Positions 28,416-37,068 of a stretch of DNA of 64,000 nt are shown in pieces (the first letter of the stretch is position 1; every line of letters begins with the position of its first letter). The notes under the pieces were generated by a model that was not told the DNA's origin, ran no database searches, and saw only the letters and a program-made list of their open reading frames with translations. Made by a program: the position numbers and the translations under genes. The DNA is taken from assembly GCF_003234445.2 (NCBI RefSeq), contig NZ_CP126269.1, forward strand, positions 1,860,001-1,924,000, in the 5' to 3' direction. This stretch comes from Curtobacterium sp. MCLR17_036. Its GTDB lineage: Bacteria > Actinomycetota > Actinomycetes > Actinomycetales > Microbacteriaceae.

Positions 28416-28464
28416 TGAGCACGAATGGTCGGGTCCGTACCGCGGACCCGACCGTTGCTGCTCA
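28416..28464. repeat. Palindromic repeat, copy 1
   Basis: A 49-nt imperfect palindrome: TGAGCA at one end and TGCTCA at the other, with an inner 11-bp stem GGTCGGGTCCG / CGGACCCGACC. It is preceded by a CCTCCCGTCC...CGCCCTCAC block that is also duplicated before copy 2. Confidence 0.65.
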
Positions 28465-28529
28465 CGAAGCGCGACGAACGGACGGGAGCCACCACGCGCC
28501 TCCCGTCCACACGCCCTCACCACGTATGG

Positions 28530-28578
28530 TGAGCACGAACGGTCGGGTCCGCACCGCGGACCCGACCATTGCTGCTCA
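28530..28578. repeat. Palindromic repeat, copy 2
   Basis: A 49-nt palindrome matching copy 1 at all but a few positions, 114 bp downstream. The flanking block of about 65 bp is repeated as well, so the unit was tandemly duplicated. It lies 14 bp from the 3' end of the minus-strand phosphoesterase gene and may end that transcript. Confidence 0.65.
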
Positions 28579-28592
28579 CGAAGTGTGGCGAC

Positions 28593-29552
28593 CTACCGGT
28601 GCACGGGGGAGACGGGCACGGTGTCGAGCGTGAACACCGGGATGCTCGACGTCACCGGGGCCGGCTCGACCGCAGGCGGGATGCGGACGCCGGCGGCTTC
28701 GAGCCGTGCTTCCGTCTCGGCTGCGGTGACCGGCTGGCCGACCGTCGAGTAGTGACCGATCGGCACGACCGAGTGCACGACGTTCCGGCCGTAGACGTGC
28801 ACGAGGTTGAACGACTGCGCGCCGTCCCGCCCCCGCGTGCCGCCCTGGTACTCGGTGAGGTCCTGCGTGTAGCACGTGGCACTCGCGACGGACACCGGGA
28901 CGCCGGCGAAGACCGCACTCGTCGAGTAGTGCAGGTGTCCGGCGATGATCGCCAGCACGTCACTGCCCTCGACGACCTCGGCCAGGGCCTGCTGGTCGCG
29001 GAGCTCGACGAGGACGGTCAGGTCCTGCACGCTCGGCACCGGCGGGTGGTGCATCGCGAGGATGGTGCCGTGCGGCGCCGCCTCGGACAGGACCTCGGCG
29101 AGCCAGTCGAGCTGCTCGGGGGAGACCTCGCCGTGGTGGTGCCCGGGCACGCTCGTGTCGAGGGTGATGACGCGCAGTCCGTTGACGTCGTAGACGAAGT
29201 CGACGGGACGGTCGGTGGGCTGCAGGCCGAAGAGCTCCTGGCGGAAGGCGCCGCGCTCGTCGTGGTTGCCCATGGCCCAGATGACCTGGGCACCGATCCG
29301 GCGAGCGGCCGGCTCGACGATCTCACGGACGCGGGCGTACGCGCCGGGTTCGCCCTTGTCGGCAACGTCGCCCGTGACGACGATCGCTTCCGGCCGGGTG
29401 CCCGAGGCTTCGATGTCGGCGATGATCTCGCCGAGTCGTGCGGCGGAGTCGACGTCCCCGTACAGGGCGCCGTCACCAGCCACGAGGTGGGTGTCGCTGA
29501 GGTGGAGCAGGAAGTGGTTCGGCCTGGGGTGTTCGGCCGTCCGGCTGTCCAA
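28593..29552 (-). CDS. Calcineurin-like metallophosphoesterase (cyclic nucleotide phosphodiesterase-like)
   Basis: About 319 residues. The dinuclear-metal motifs are complete: LHLSDTH, VVTGDVADKG, AMGNHDE, MHHPP and AGHLHYS. This order is that of the CpdA/class III 3',5'-cyclic nucleotide phosphodiesterase branch, though the substrate is uncertain. The frame is open to 29690 but has no ATG near the fold. I chose the TTG at 29552, which has a GGAATGAGA stretch upstream and gives a 17-residue lead to the first metal motif. It lies alone between two repeat regions. Confidence 0.82.
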   Translation of the reverse strand: MDSRTAEHPRPNHFLLHLSDTHLVAGDGALYGDVDSAARLGEIIADIEASGTRPEAIVVTGDVADKGEPGAYARVREIVEPAARRIGAQVIWAMGNHDERGAFRQELFGLQPTDRPVDFVYDVNGLRVITLDTSVPGHHHGEVSPEQLDWLAEVLSEAAPHGTILAMHHPPVPSVQDLTVLVELRDQQALAEVVEGSDVLAIIAGHLHYSTSAVFAGVPVSVASATCYTQDLTEYQGGTRGRDGAQSFNLVHVYGRNVVHSVVPIGHYSTVGQPVTAAETEARLEAAGVRIPPAVEPAPVTSSIPVFTLDTVPVSPVHR

Positions 29553-29673
29553 TGGGGTCTCATTCCGTTGGCGGATGCGTGGTGCAACACGTTGCCACAC
29601 CGTCCTGGACGAGTCCAGCACGTGTCGGTGAACCAGCCGTGAACTGGGGGCGGCGTGTTGTGGCACCCAACGG

Positions 29674-29710
29674 GAACACCCCCCGCCCACAGAGTGGACG
29701 AGGGGTGTTC
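29674..29710 (-). terminator. Terminator after qcrB
   Basis: GAACACCCC (29674-29682) and GGGGTGTTC (29702-29710) form a 9-bp stem 19 nt beyond the qcrB stop codon on the minus strand. The loop is 19 nt. Confidence 0.55.
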
Positions 29711-29729
29711 GCGTACGTGCCGAGGAGTC

Positions 29730-31427
29730 TTACTTCACCCCGGGGCCGACCTGCGGGGCCTGGTGGCTGCCCTCCAGGTCCGGACCGTGGTGGGCGGCGT
29801 GCGCCGCCTCGAGCTCCGCCTTCGAGACCGGCTCGATGCGGTCCTCGAAGAAGAACCGCGAGACGTTCGCGCGGACCTTCTGCACGGCGGTGATCTTGCC
29901 CTGGGCGTTCGGACGGATCATCAGCGGCTTGTACTCGTTGAACTGCAGGAGCTTCCAGCGCTCGTACTCGTCGAGCTGCTCGTGCACCTCGATGTACTCG
30001 CCGTGGGGGAGTCGGACGATGCGGCCCGACTCGTACCCGTGCAGGACGATCTCGCGGTCCTTCTTCTGCAGGGCGAGGCACACGCGCTTCGTGATCCAGA
30101 AGGCGACGAACGGGCCGAGGACCGTCGTGGCCTGGATCACGTGGATCACGTGCTCGATCGACACCAGGAAGTGCGTCGCGATGATGTCCGACGAGGCGGC
30201 GGCCCAGAGGCTCGCGTAGAGCGTGATGCCGGCCGCGCCGATCGCGGTGCGCGTCGGGGCGTTGCGCGGGCGGTCGAGGATGTGGTGCTCGCGCTTGTCA
30301 CCGGTGACCCAGCCCTCGATGAAGGGGTAGAGCAGGATCGCCAGGATGAGCGCCACCAGGACCGCGATGGGCGCCAGGATGTTGAACGACACCGTGTAGC
30401 CGAACCACACGACCTCCCAGTGCGGCGGCACCAGACGGAGCGCGCCGTCGGCGAAGCCGATGTACCAGTCGGGCTGGGTACCGGCGGAGACCGGCGAGGG
30501 GTCGTACGGGCCGTAGTTCCAGATCGGGTTGATCGTGAACGTGGCCGCGATGAGGGCGATGATGCCGGCGACGATGAAGAAGAACCCACCGGCCTTGGCC
30601 GCGAACGCCGGGAGGATCGGGACACCGACGACGTTCTCGTTCGTCTTGCCCGGACCGGCGAACTGCGTGTGCTTGTTGATGACGACGAGCACGAGGTGCA
30701 CACCGAGCACCGCGACCAGGATCGCGGGCAGCAGCAGGATGTGCAGCGTGTACAGGCGGCCGACGATGTCGGTGCCCGGGAACTCACCGCCGAACAGCAG
30801 GTAGGCGATCCAGACGCCGATCACCGGGACGCCCTCGATCATGCCGACGATGATGCGCAGACCGTTGCCGGAGAGCAGGTCGTCGGGGAGCGAGTAGCCC
30901 GTGAAGCCCTCACCCATGGCGAGGACCCAGAGCAGGAAGCCGAAGACCCAGTTGAGCTCGCGGGGCTTGCGGAACGCGCCGGTGAAGAACACGCGGGCCA
31001 TGTGAAGCATGATCGACGCCACGAACAGCAGGGCCGCCCAGTGGTGGACCTGGCGCACGAAGAGCCCACCGCGGATGTCGAACGAGATGTTCAGCGTCGA
31101 CTGCAGCGCGGTCGACATCTCGACGCCCTTGAGCGGCACGTAGGTGCCGTCGTAGACGACCTCGGACATGGACGCCTGGAAGAAGAACGTCAGGAAGGTC
31201 CCGGAGAGCAGCACGACGACGAAGCTGTACAGCGCCACCTCGCCGAGCATGAAGCTCCAGTGGTCCGGGAAGATCTTGCGGCCGACTTCCTTGACGAGCC
31301 CGGAGATGCTGGTGCGCTCGTCGATGTAGTTCGACACTCCGCCGATGATGCGGGAGCCGCGCTGCGGAGCCGGCCGGGTGGCCGCGCCCGGCGCGTTGGT
31401 GGTCGTGGTGGTGGGGGTGCTGGTCAT
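29730..31427 (-). CDS. qcrB: Cytochrome bc1 complex cytochrome b subunit
   Basis: 565 residues, the long actinobacterial type with a C-terminal cytoplasmic extension. It has eight or nine membrane helices, and heme histidines lie in HHWAALLFVASIMLHMARVFFTGAF and the second pair near ILVAVLGVHLVLVVINKH. It oxidises menaquinol and feeds the Rieske protein and QcrC, then the aa3 oxidase. The ATG overlaps the qcrA stop (TGATG). The N-terminal Thr/Pro-rich 20 residues are not conserved. Downstream terminator at 29674-29710. Confidence 0.96.
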   Translation of the reverse strand: MTSTPTTTTTNAPGAATRPAPQRGSRIIGGVSNYIDERTSISGLVKEVGRKIFPDHWSFMLGEVALYSFVVVLLSGTFLTFFFQASMSEVVYDGTYVPLKGVEMSTALQSTLNISFDIRGGLFVRQVHHWAALLFVASIMLHMARVFFTGAFRKPRELNWVFGFLLWVLAMGEGFTGYSLPDDLLSGNGLRIIVGMIEGVPVIGVWIAYLLFGGEFPGTDIVGRLYTLHILLLPAILVAVLGVHLVLVVINKHTQFAGPGKTNENVVGVPILPAFAAKAGGFFFIVAGIIALIAATFTINPIWNYGPYDPSPVSAGTQPDWYIGFADGALRLVPPHWEVVWFGYTVSFNILAPIAVLVALILAILLYPFIEGWVTGDKREHHILDRPRNAPTRTAIGAAGITLYASLWAAASSDIIATHFLVSIEHVIHVIQATTVLGPFVAFWITKRVCLALQKKDREIVLHGYESGRIVRLPHGEYIEVHEQLDEYERWKLLQFNEYKPLMIRPNAQGKITAVQKVRANVSRFFFEDRIEPVSKAELEAAHAAHHGPDLEGSHQAPQVGPGVK

Positions 31428-32491
31428 CAGCGTTCACGCTCCCAGAAGGACGGTCCGACCGGCTCGTGGAAGTCGCTCTGGGCAACCAGGTAGCCGTCGT
31501 CGTCGATCGCGATCGGAAGTTGGGGGAGGGGGCGTGCGGCCGGACCGAAGATGACCTCGCAGTTGTTCGCGACGTCGAAGGTGGACTGGTGGCACGGGCA
31601 CAGCAGGTGGTGCGTCTGCTGCTCGTAGAGCGCGACCGGGCAGCCGACGTGGGTGCAGATCTTGGAGTACGCGACGATGCCGTCGTAACCCCAGTTCTCC
31701 TGGCCCTTGGCGGGGTTGAGGTCCTTCGGGTCGAGACGCATGAGCAGGACGGAGGCCTTGGCCTTCTCCTCCAGCATGTGCTCGGAGTCGAGCATCCCGT
31801 CGGGGATGACGTGGAAGACCGAGCCGATGGTGACGTCGGAGGCCTTGATCGGCAGACCCGTCGGGTCCTTCGTCAGGCGCAGGCCCTGCTTCCAGAAGGT
31901 GTGGCGGAGCAGCTCGTTCGGGTCCTCTGCCGGGGCGAGGTCGCGGACGAGGACGATGCCGGGCAGCGGGAACGCGGCCAGTGCACCGATCATCGAGTTG
32001 CGGATCAGCTTGCGACGGCTGAAGCCCGACTCCTTGTCGGCGAGCTGGAAGGCCTCGACGGCCTTCGCGCGGGTCGCGTCGGTGCCGCGAGTGCCGTGCC
32101 GGAGCTCGGTGATCTCGCGGTCGACGACGAGCGACTTCGACCAGTACACGGCGCCGAGGCCCAGCGCGATGAGCGCCAGGGCGATCGAGAGACCGAGGAA
32201 GAGGTTCGCGGAGCGGACCGTGCCGAAGTCGTTTGAGTCGATCGGGAAGGCGATGTACGCGGCGATCGACAGCACGCTGCCGACGATCGAGACGTAGAAG
32301 AAGGTCGCGACCTGGCGCTCGGCCAGACGCTGCTTCTTCGGGTCGACGTCGGTGCGGCGGGGGCGGTGCGGGGGCTCGCCCGGGTTCTCGAACGGGTCGG
32401 TGGGCAGCACCGCGATCCCGGGGGAGGTGGTCGTGCCGTGCTTCTCGACAGCCGAGGACGAGTTCAGTGTCTCGTCGTCGTGCTCTGCCAT
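31427..32491 (-). CDS. qcrA: Cytochrome bc1 complex Rieske iron-sulfur subunit
   Basis: 354 residues with three membrane helices (65-83, 96-117, 168-184), the actinobacterial form. The [2Fe-2S] ligands are C279/H281 in CTHVGC and C298/H301 in CPCHQS, with C284 and C300 for the disulfide. SRRKLIRN (158-165) just before helix 3 is a twin-arginine motif, as in Streptomyces QcrA, whose third helix is inserted by Tat. The ATG at 32491 follows AAGGGAA. The first 60 residues are cytoplasmic and disordered. Confidence 0.96.
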   Translation of the reverse strand: MAEHDDETLNSSSAVEKHGTTTSPGIAVLPTDPFENPGEPPHRPRRTDVDPKKQRLAERQVATFFYVSIVGSVLSIAAYIAFPIDSNDFGTVRSANLFLGLSIALALIALGLGAVYWSKSLVVDREITELRHGTRGTDATRAKAVEAFQLADKESGFSRRKLIRNSMIGALAAFPLPGIVLVRDLAPAEDPNELLRHTFWKQGLRLTKDPTGLPIKASDVTIGSVFHVIPDGMLDSEHMLEEKAKASVLLMRLDPKDLNPAKGQENWGYDGIVAYSKICTHVGCPVALYEQQTHHLLCPCHQSTFDVANNCEVIFGPAARPLPQLPIAIDDDGYLVAQSDFHEPVGPSFWERER

Positions 32492-32524
32492 GGTGTTCCC
32501 TTCAGTGTCGTTCGACACGGACGA

Positions 32525-33334
32525 TCAGTTGGACTTCGCGGTCAGCCAGACGGTCATCGCGACGACCGCACCGAGTCCGAAGATCCAGATGAACAGACCC
32601 TCTGCCACCGGGCCGAGGGAGCCGAGTGCGAACCCGCCCGGCGACTTGTTGTCCTGCACGTACTTGAGGTACGTGATGATGTCGGCCTTCTGGTCCGGCG
32701 TCAGGTTCAGGTCGTTGAAGACCGGCATGTTCTGCGGGCCGGTCTGCATCGCCTCGTAGATGTGCTTGCCGGAGACCGTGGAGAGGTTCGGGGCGTACTT
32801 GCCCTCGGTCAGCGCGCCACCGGCACCGGCGACGTTGTGGCACATCGCGCAGTTGATCCGGAAGAGCTCCGCACCCTCGGCGGCGTCGCCGTCCTGGCCG
32901 TCGGTCAGCTCGGTGGAGGGGACCGCCGGGCCGGGGCCGAGCGAGGCGACGTACTCGGCGAGGGCGTCGACCTGCTCGTCCGTGAACTGCGCGGGCTTCT
33001 CCTCGGCCTGGGGGCCCTGGGCTGCCATCGGCATGCGACCGGTACCGACCTGGAAGTCGACCGACGCGGCGCCGACACCGATGAGGGACGGGCCCTCGCC
33101 GGTGCCCTGCGCGGACAGGCCGTGGCAGGTGGCGCAGTTCGAGGCGAAGAGCTTCTGTCCTTCGTTCACCTTCGACTGGCTCGTGGCCGCGATGGTGCTC
33201 GTGCTGTCGTCCGCGTTGGCCGAGGAGCTGAACAGCGCGTAGGCGCCGCCGGTGGTCATGAGACCGACGACGATGAGCGACACGGTCGCCATCGGTGAAC
33301 GGCGGCCCTTCTTGGACTTGGTCCTGTTGAACAT
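32525..33334 (-). CDS. qcrC: Diheme cytochrome c subunit of the bc1 complex
   Basis: 269 residues: N-terminal membrane helix (17-36), two c-type heme motifs CATCH (67-71) and CAMCH (162-166), and a C-terminal helix (GLFIWIFGLGAVVAMTVWL). In actinobacteria this diheme protein replaces soluble cytochrome c and links bc1 to the aa3 oxidase in a supercomplex. It lies between ctaE and qcrA on the same strand, the standard ctaE-qcrCAB order. Confidence 0.96.
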   Translation of the reverse strand: MFNRTKSKKGRRSPMATVSLIVVGLMTTGGAYALFSSSANADDSTSTIAATSQSKVNEGQKLFASNCATCHGLSAQGTGEGPSLIGVGAASVDFQVGTGRMPMAAQGPQAEEKPAQFTDEQVDALAEYVASLGPGPAVPSTELTDGQDGDAAEGAELFRINCAMCHNVAGAGGALTEGKYAPNLSTVSGKHIYEAMQTGPQNMPVFNDLNLTPDQKADIITYLKYVQDNKSPGGFALGSLGPVAEGLFIWIFGLGAVVAMTVWLTAKSN

Positions 33335-33355
33335 GTGCTGAGGGGTGTCCAGTTC

Positions 33356-33994
33356 CTACTTGAGAAGGTAGATGACGAAGAAGAGGAAGATCCAGACCAC
33401 GTCGACGAAGTGCCAGTAGTACGACACGACGATCGCGGTGGTGGCTTCCTTGTGACCGAAGTTCTTGGCGGCGAAGCCGCGGCCGAGGGTCAGCAGGAAG
33501 GCGATGAGGCCACCCGTGACGTGCAGGCCGTGGAAGCCCGTGGTCATGTAGAACGCCGAGCCGTACGCGCTCGAGGAGAGCGTGACGCCCTCGTGCCAGA
33601 GGTTGGCGTACTCGAAGATCTGGCCGCAGACGAAGATCGCGCCCATCGCGTAGGTGACGAAGAACCACTCGGTCATGCCCCACTTGAAGGGGCTCCAGCT
33701 CGTGCGGTGCACCTGGAAGCGCTCGGCGGCGAAGACCGCGAACTGGCAGGCGAAGCTCGACAGCACCAGGATGATCGTGTTCACGGAGGCGAACGGCACC
33801 TCGAGCTTGGCGGTCTCGGTCGCCCAGAGCTCGGGGGACGTGCTGCGCAGCGTGAAGTAGATCGCGAACAGGCCGGCGAAGAACATGACCTCGCTGCCCA
33901 GCCACACGATCGTCCCCACGGCAACGGCGTTCGGCCGGTTCAGGGCCGGACCGCTGGCGGTTCTGGAGAGAGAGGTGCTAGTCACGTCGTCCAT
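33356..33994 (-). CDS. ctaE: Cytochrome c oxidase subunit III
   Basis: 212 residues with five membrane helices ([97 protein letters not shown]), the short actinobacterial subunit III. It heads the ctaE-qcrCAB operon. The motif CATAAT (33993-33998) overlaps the ATG at 33994, so the real start may instead be the GTG at 33985, which would sit at +1 of a leaderless message. Divergent from trpD, an arrangement common in this group. Genes for oxidase subunits I, II and IV are not in the window. Confidence 0.95.
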   Translation of the reverse strand: MDDVTSTSLSRTASGPALNRPNAVAVGTIVWLGSEVMFFAGLFAIYFTLRSTSPELWATETAKLEVPFASVNTIILVLSSFACQFAVFAAERFQVHRTSWSPFKWGMTEWFFVTYAMGAIFVCGQIFEYANLWHEGVTLSSSAYGSAFYMTTGFHGLHVTGGLIAFLLTLGRGFAAKNFGHKEATTAIVVSYYWHFVDVVWIFLFFVIYLLK

Positions 33995-34053
33995 TATGGC
34001 CGAAACCCCAGACAGTGTTTTCGCAGGACACTGGCGGGTCTCTCGAATTCACT

Positions 34054-34059
34054 ACGATC
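34054..34059 (+). promoter_or_regulatory. -10 element of trpD
   Basis: TACGAT ends five bases before the trpD ATG at 34065 and no ribosome site precedes that ATG, which indicates a leaderless transcript. Confidence 0.5.
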
Positions 34060-34064
34060 GGGGC

Positions 34065-35120
34065 ATGCTCGACGCTCTCACCTGGCCTACCGTCATCAGC
34101 GCGCTCATGGCCCGCACGGACCTGACGATCAGGCAGTCGACATGGGCCATGGAGCAGATCGTCACCGGGCGCGCCACCGCTGCACAGATCGGGGCGTTCG
34201 CGGTGGCGCTCCGTGCGAAGGGCGAGACCGTCGACGAGGTCGTCGGCTTCCGCGACGCGATCCTCGATGCCGCCGTCCCGCTGGACGTGGACCCGATGGC
34301 GCTCGACATCGTCGGCACCGGCGGCGACGTGGTCGGCACCGTGAACGTCTCGACCATGGCCGCGATCGTCATCGCCGGCGCCGGGGTCCCGGTCGTCAAG
34401 CACGGCAACCGCGCGAGCTCGTCGAAGTCCGGATCGAGCGACGTGCTCGCCGCGCTCGGACTCGACCTCACGATGGACGCGGTGCGCGTGGCGGACACGT
34501 TCCGGCGTGTCGGTCTGACCTTCGCCTTCGCGAACGCCTTCCACCCCGGGTTCGCGCACGCCGCCCCGGTCCGCCGCGAGCTCGGCGTGCCGACCGTCTT
34601 CAACTTCCTCGGTCCGCTCGTGAACCCCGCGCGTTGCGAGGCGAACGCGGTGGGCGTGGCGCAGCTCGGCCTCGTGCCGATCATCACGGGCGTGTTCCAG
34701 ACCCGTGGTGCGACCGCTCTCGTGTTCCGCGGCGACGACGGCCTCGACGAACTGACGACGACGGGTCACAGCCACATCTGGGAGGTCACCGGCGGCCGGG
34801 TCATCGAGCACGACCTCGACCCGCGTGACCTCGGGATCGCCCGCGCGCAGACCTCGGACCTGCTCGGCGGCGAGCCGGAGCACAACGCGGCGGTCGTGCA
34901 CCGTGTGCTCGCGGGGGAGACCGGTCCCGTCCGCGACATCGTGCTGCTCAACGCAGCAGCCGGCCTCGTGGCGTTCCGGCTCGCGCAGGACCCCGCCGAG
35001 GCCGACCGGCCGATCCTGCACCGGTTCCGCGAGCAGCTCCTCGTCGCCGCCGAGGCGATCGACTCCGGTGCCGCCGCGCGCAAGCTCGCCGACTGGGTCG
35101 GCACCGCACCCGCCGCCTGA
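34065..35120 (+). CDS. trpD: Anthranilate phosphoribosyltransferase
   Basis: 351 residues. It transfers the phosphoribosyl group of PRPP to anthranilate in tryptophan synthesis. Family motifs are clear: DIVGTGGDVVGTVNVST (PRPP/Mg loop), VVKHGNRASSSKSGSSDVL, AFHPGFAHAAPVRRELGVPTVFNFLGPLVNPA. The ATG at 34065 is used because a -10 element abuts it; the frame is open further upstream into the ctaE gene. It stands alone, with no other trp gene nearby. Two strong hairpins follow. Confidence 0.95.
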   Translation: MLDALTWPTVISALMARTDLTIRQSTWAMEQIVTGRATAAQIGAFAVALRAKGETVDEVVGFRDAILDAAVPLDVDPMALDIVGTGGDVVGTVNVSTMAAIVIAGAGVPVVKHGNRASSSKSGSSDVLAALGLDLTMDAVRVADTFRRVGLTFAFANAFHPGFAHAAPVRRELGVPTVFNFLGPLVNPARCEANAVGVAQLGLVPIITGVFQTRGATALVFRGDDGLDELTTTGHSHIWEVTGGRVIEHDLDPRDLGIARAQTSDLLGGEPEHNAAVVHRVLAGETGPVRDIVLLNAAAGLVAFRLAQDPAEADRPILHRFREQLLVAAEAIDSGAAARKLADWVGTAPAA

Positions 35121-35180
35121 CGGCGCTCCGCCGCGACAGCGGTCCGGCCGTCCGGCGGAACCGGGTTCCGGCGGGTCGGA

Positions 35181-35236
35181 ACCAGGCTCTGGACACAGCA
35201 CCGCGGAACAGCGTGGTGCTGTGCCCGGAACCTGGT
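35181..35236. terminator. Long hairpin downstream of trpD
   Basis: Arms 35181-35202 and 35215-35236 are complementary over about 22 bp with two mismatches (central CACAGCACC / GGTGCTGTG); the loop is 12 nt. It lies 60 bp past the trpD stop. Confidence 0.6.
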
Positions 35237-35298
35237 TTCGCAGGACCCTGCGAGCCGGGGGCCGGCGTCGGTACGCGCGCCCCGCGCCCACCGCAACG

Positions 35299-35347
35299 GC
35301 CTGGAGGCGCGGTGCCGGTCCGTCGGACCCGCACCGCGCCTCCAGGC
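35299..35347. terminator. Bidirectional terminator between trpD and glpK
   Basis: A perfect 17-bp stem (35299-35315 / 35331-35347) with a 15-nt loop sits 18 bp from the glpK stop. With the hairpin at 35181 it gives two consecutive terminators in a 245-bp convergent gap. Confidence 0.7.
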
Positions 35348-35365
35348 GGTCACGTCAGCAGCGGG

Positions 35366-36877
35366 CTACTGGACGTCCTCGTCGACCCAGTCGAAGGTCT
35401 TCGTGACGGCCTTCTTCCAGAGGCGCAGCGTGCGGTCGCGCTCGGCGGCGTCGAGCTGCGGCTCCCAGCGCTGGTCCTCCTGCCAGTTGGCACGGAGCTC
35501 GTCGAGGTTGGCCCAGAAGCCGACCGCGAGGCCGGCCGCGTAGGCCGCGCCGAGCGCGGTCGTCTCGGCGACCACCGGGCGGACGACCGGCACGTCGAGG
35601 ATGTCGGCCTGGAACTGCATGAGCTCGTTGTTGGCGGTCATGCCGCCGTCCACCTTGAGCTCCGTCAGGTCGACCCCCGAGTCGGCGTTGACGGCGTCGA
35701 GGACCTCGCGGGTCTGCAGCGCCGTCGCCTCGAGGGCGGCACGTGCGATGTGGCCCTTGTTGACGTAGCGGGTGAGGCCGACGATGGCGCCGCGGGCGTC
35801 CGGACGCCAGTACGGCGCGAAGAGCCCGGAGAACGCCGGCACGAAGTACACACCGCCGTTGTCCTCCACGGTCTTGGCCAGGGCCTCGACTTCCGGGGCG
35901 CTGCCGATGAGGCCGAGGTTGTCGCGCAGCCACTGGATGAGCGAACCCGTGACGGCGATCGAGCCCTCGAGCGCGTAGTGCGTCTCCTGGTCGCCGAGCT
36001 TGTAGCCGACGGTGGTGAGCAGGCCGTTCTCCGACCGCACGATGTCCGTGCCGGTGTTGAAGATGAGGAAGTTGCCGGTGCCGTAGGTGTTCTTCGACTC
36101 GCCCTTGTCGAAGGCGGCCTGGCCGAACGTCGCCGCCTGCTGGTCGCCGAGGATGCCGGCGATCGGCACCTCGCGGAGCAGGCTCGAGGACTCGACGTGG
36201 CCGTAGACCTCGGACGAGCTGACGATCTCGGGGAGCATGGCCTTCGGCACGCCGAAGTCGGCGAGGATGTCGTCGCGCCACTGCAGCGTCTCGAGGTCCA
36301 TGAACAGCGTGCGGGACGCGTTCGTGACGTCGGTCTTGTGCACGCCGCCGTCGGTGCCGCCGGTCAGGTTCCAGAGGACCCAGGTGTCGGTGGTGCCGAA
36401 GAGCAGGTCCCCGGCCTCCGCCTTCTCGCGGGCGCCCTCGACGTTCTCGAGGATCCACATGATCTTGGTGCCGGCGAAGTACGTCGCCAGGGGGAGTCCG
36501 ACGATGGACTTGTAGCGGTCGGTGTCGCCGTCGGCGAGCTTGTCGACGATCGCCTGCGTGCGGGTGTCCTGCCACACGATCGCGTTGTAGACCGGCTTGC
36601 CGGTGTTCTTGTCCCACACCACCGCGGTCTCGCGCTGGTTGGTGATGCCGACCGCCGCGACGTCGTGCCGCGTGATGTCCGCGCGGGACAGCGCCTGGCC
36701 GATGACCTCGCGGGTGTTGTCCCAGATCTCGGACGGGTCGTGCTCGACCCAACCGGCACGCGGGAAGATCTGCTCGTGCTCCTTCTGTCCGGTCGACACG
36801 ATCGAACCGGCGTGATCGAAGACGATCGCTCGGGTGCTGGTCGTGCCCTGGTCGATGGCGACGATGTAGTCGGCCAT
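35366..36877 (-). CDS. glpK: Glycerol kinase
   Basis: 503-residue FGGY kinase that phosphorylates glycerol to glycerol 3-phosphate, trapping it after entry through GlpF. N-terminal phosphate loop [13 protein letters not shown] (9-21), glycerol-site region and C-terminal ATP loop [20 protein letters not shown] are intact, as is the [11 protein letters not shown] segment. AAGGAG precedes the ATG. The gap to glpF upstream is 191 bp and contains a direct repeat; glpF-glpK may still be one transcript. Confidence 0.97.
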   Translation of the reverse strand: MADYIVAIDQGTTSTRAIVFDHAGSIVSTGQKEHEQIFPRAGWVEHDPSEIWDNTREVIGQALSRADITRHDVAAVGITNQRETAVVWDKNTGKPVYNAIVWQDTRTQAIVDKLADGDTDRYKSIVGLPLATYFAGTKIMWILENVEGAREKAEAGDLLFGTTDTWVLWNLTGGTDGGVHKTDVTNASRTLFMDLETLQWRDDILADFGVPKAMLPEIVSSSEVYGHVESSSLLREVPIAGILGDQQAATFGQAAFDKGESKNTYGTGNFLIFNTGTDIVRSENGLLTTVGYKLGDQETHYALEGSIAVTGSLIQWLRDNLGLIGSAPEVEALAKTVEDNGGVYFVPAFSGLFAPYWRPDARGAIVGLTRYVNKGHIARAALEATALQTREVLDAVNADSGVDLTELKVDGGMTANNELMQFQADILDVPVVRPVVAETTALGAAYAAGLAVGFWANLDELRANWQEDQRWEPQLDAAERDRTLRLWKKAVTKTFDWVDEDVQ

Positions 36878-36890
36878 GGGTGCTCCTTAC

Positions 36891-36988
36891 GGGTGTTCGG
36901 TGCTGCGGTCGGCCCCGTCGGTGGGACCGGCCGTCGTGAGGGTGTTCGGTGCTGCGGTCGGCCCCGTCGGTGGGGCCGACCGTCGCGG
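36891..36988 (-). repeat. 49-bp tandem repeat in the glpF-glpK gap
   Basis: The GGGTGTTCGGTGCTGCGGTC-starting unit at 36891 recurs at 36940 with few changes (two copies, period 49 bp). Beyond it lie shorter CGGTCGG and CCGTCG echoes up to 37060. The 191-bp gap contains no other feature. It may be a hot spot for slippage or a leader structure for glpK. Confidence 0.6.
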
Positions 36989-37068
36989 GGTCGTGCGTGC
37001 GGGTGCCGGTCGGACCGTCGCGTCGTGGTGCGTGCGGTGGTCGGTCCGGCCGTCGCGGTGGGCTCGCG

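Larger units (their letters stand above)
28089..28592. repeat. Repeat-rich gap downstream of the Stealth gene
   Basis: 504 bp without a credible gene. It begins with three copies of GACGCGTCAGCGCGT-like sequence (28090-28130), followed by the hairpins listed separately. ACCTACCGGTGCACGGG occurs twice, at 28272-28288 and 28590-28606; the second is the 3' end of the phosphoesterase gene, so the first is probably a duplicated fragment of it. Frames here translate to Arg/Gly-rich shadow peptides that do not look like proteins. Confidence 0.6.

Noticed and set aside
28027..28523. Frames in the 28.1-28.6 kb gap (REARGG-type peptides)
   Set aside because: They are translations of palindromic repeats, overlap in several frames and have no homologous look.
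28416..28578. Possible CRISPR array from repeated palindromes
   Set aside because: Only two copies, 114 bp apart, with the spacer also duplicated and no cas gene.
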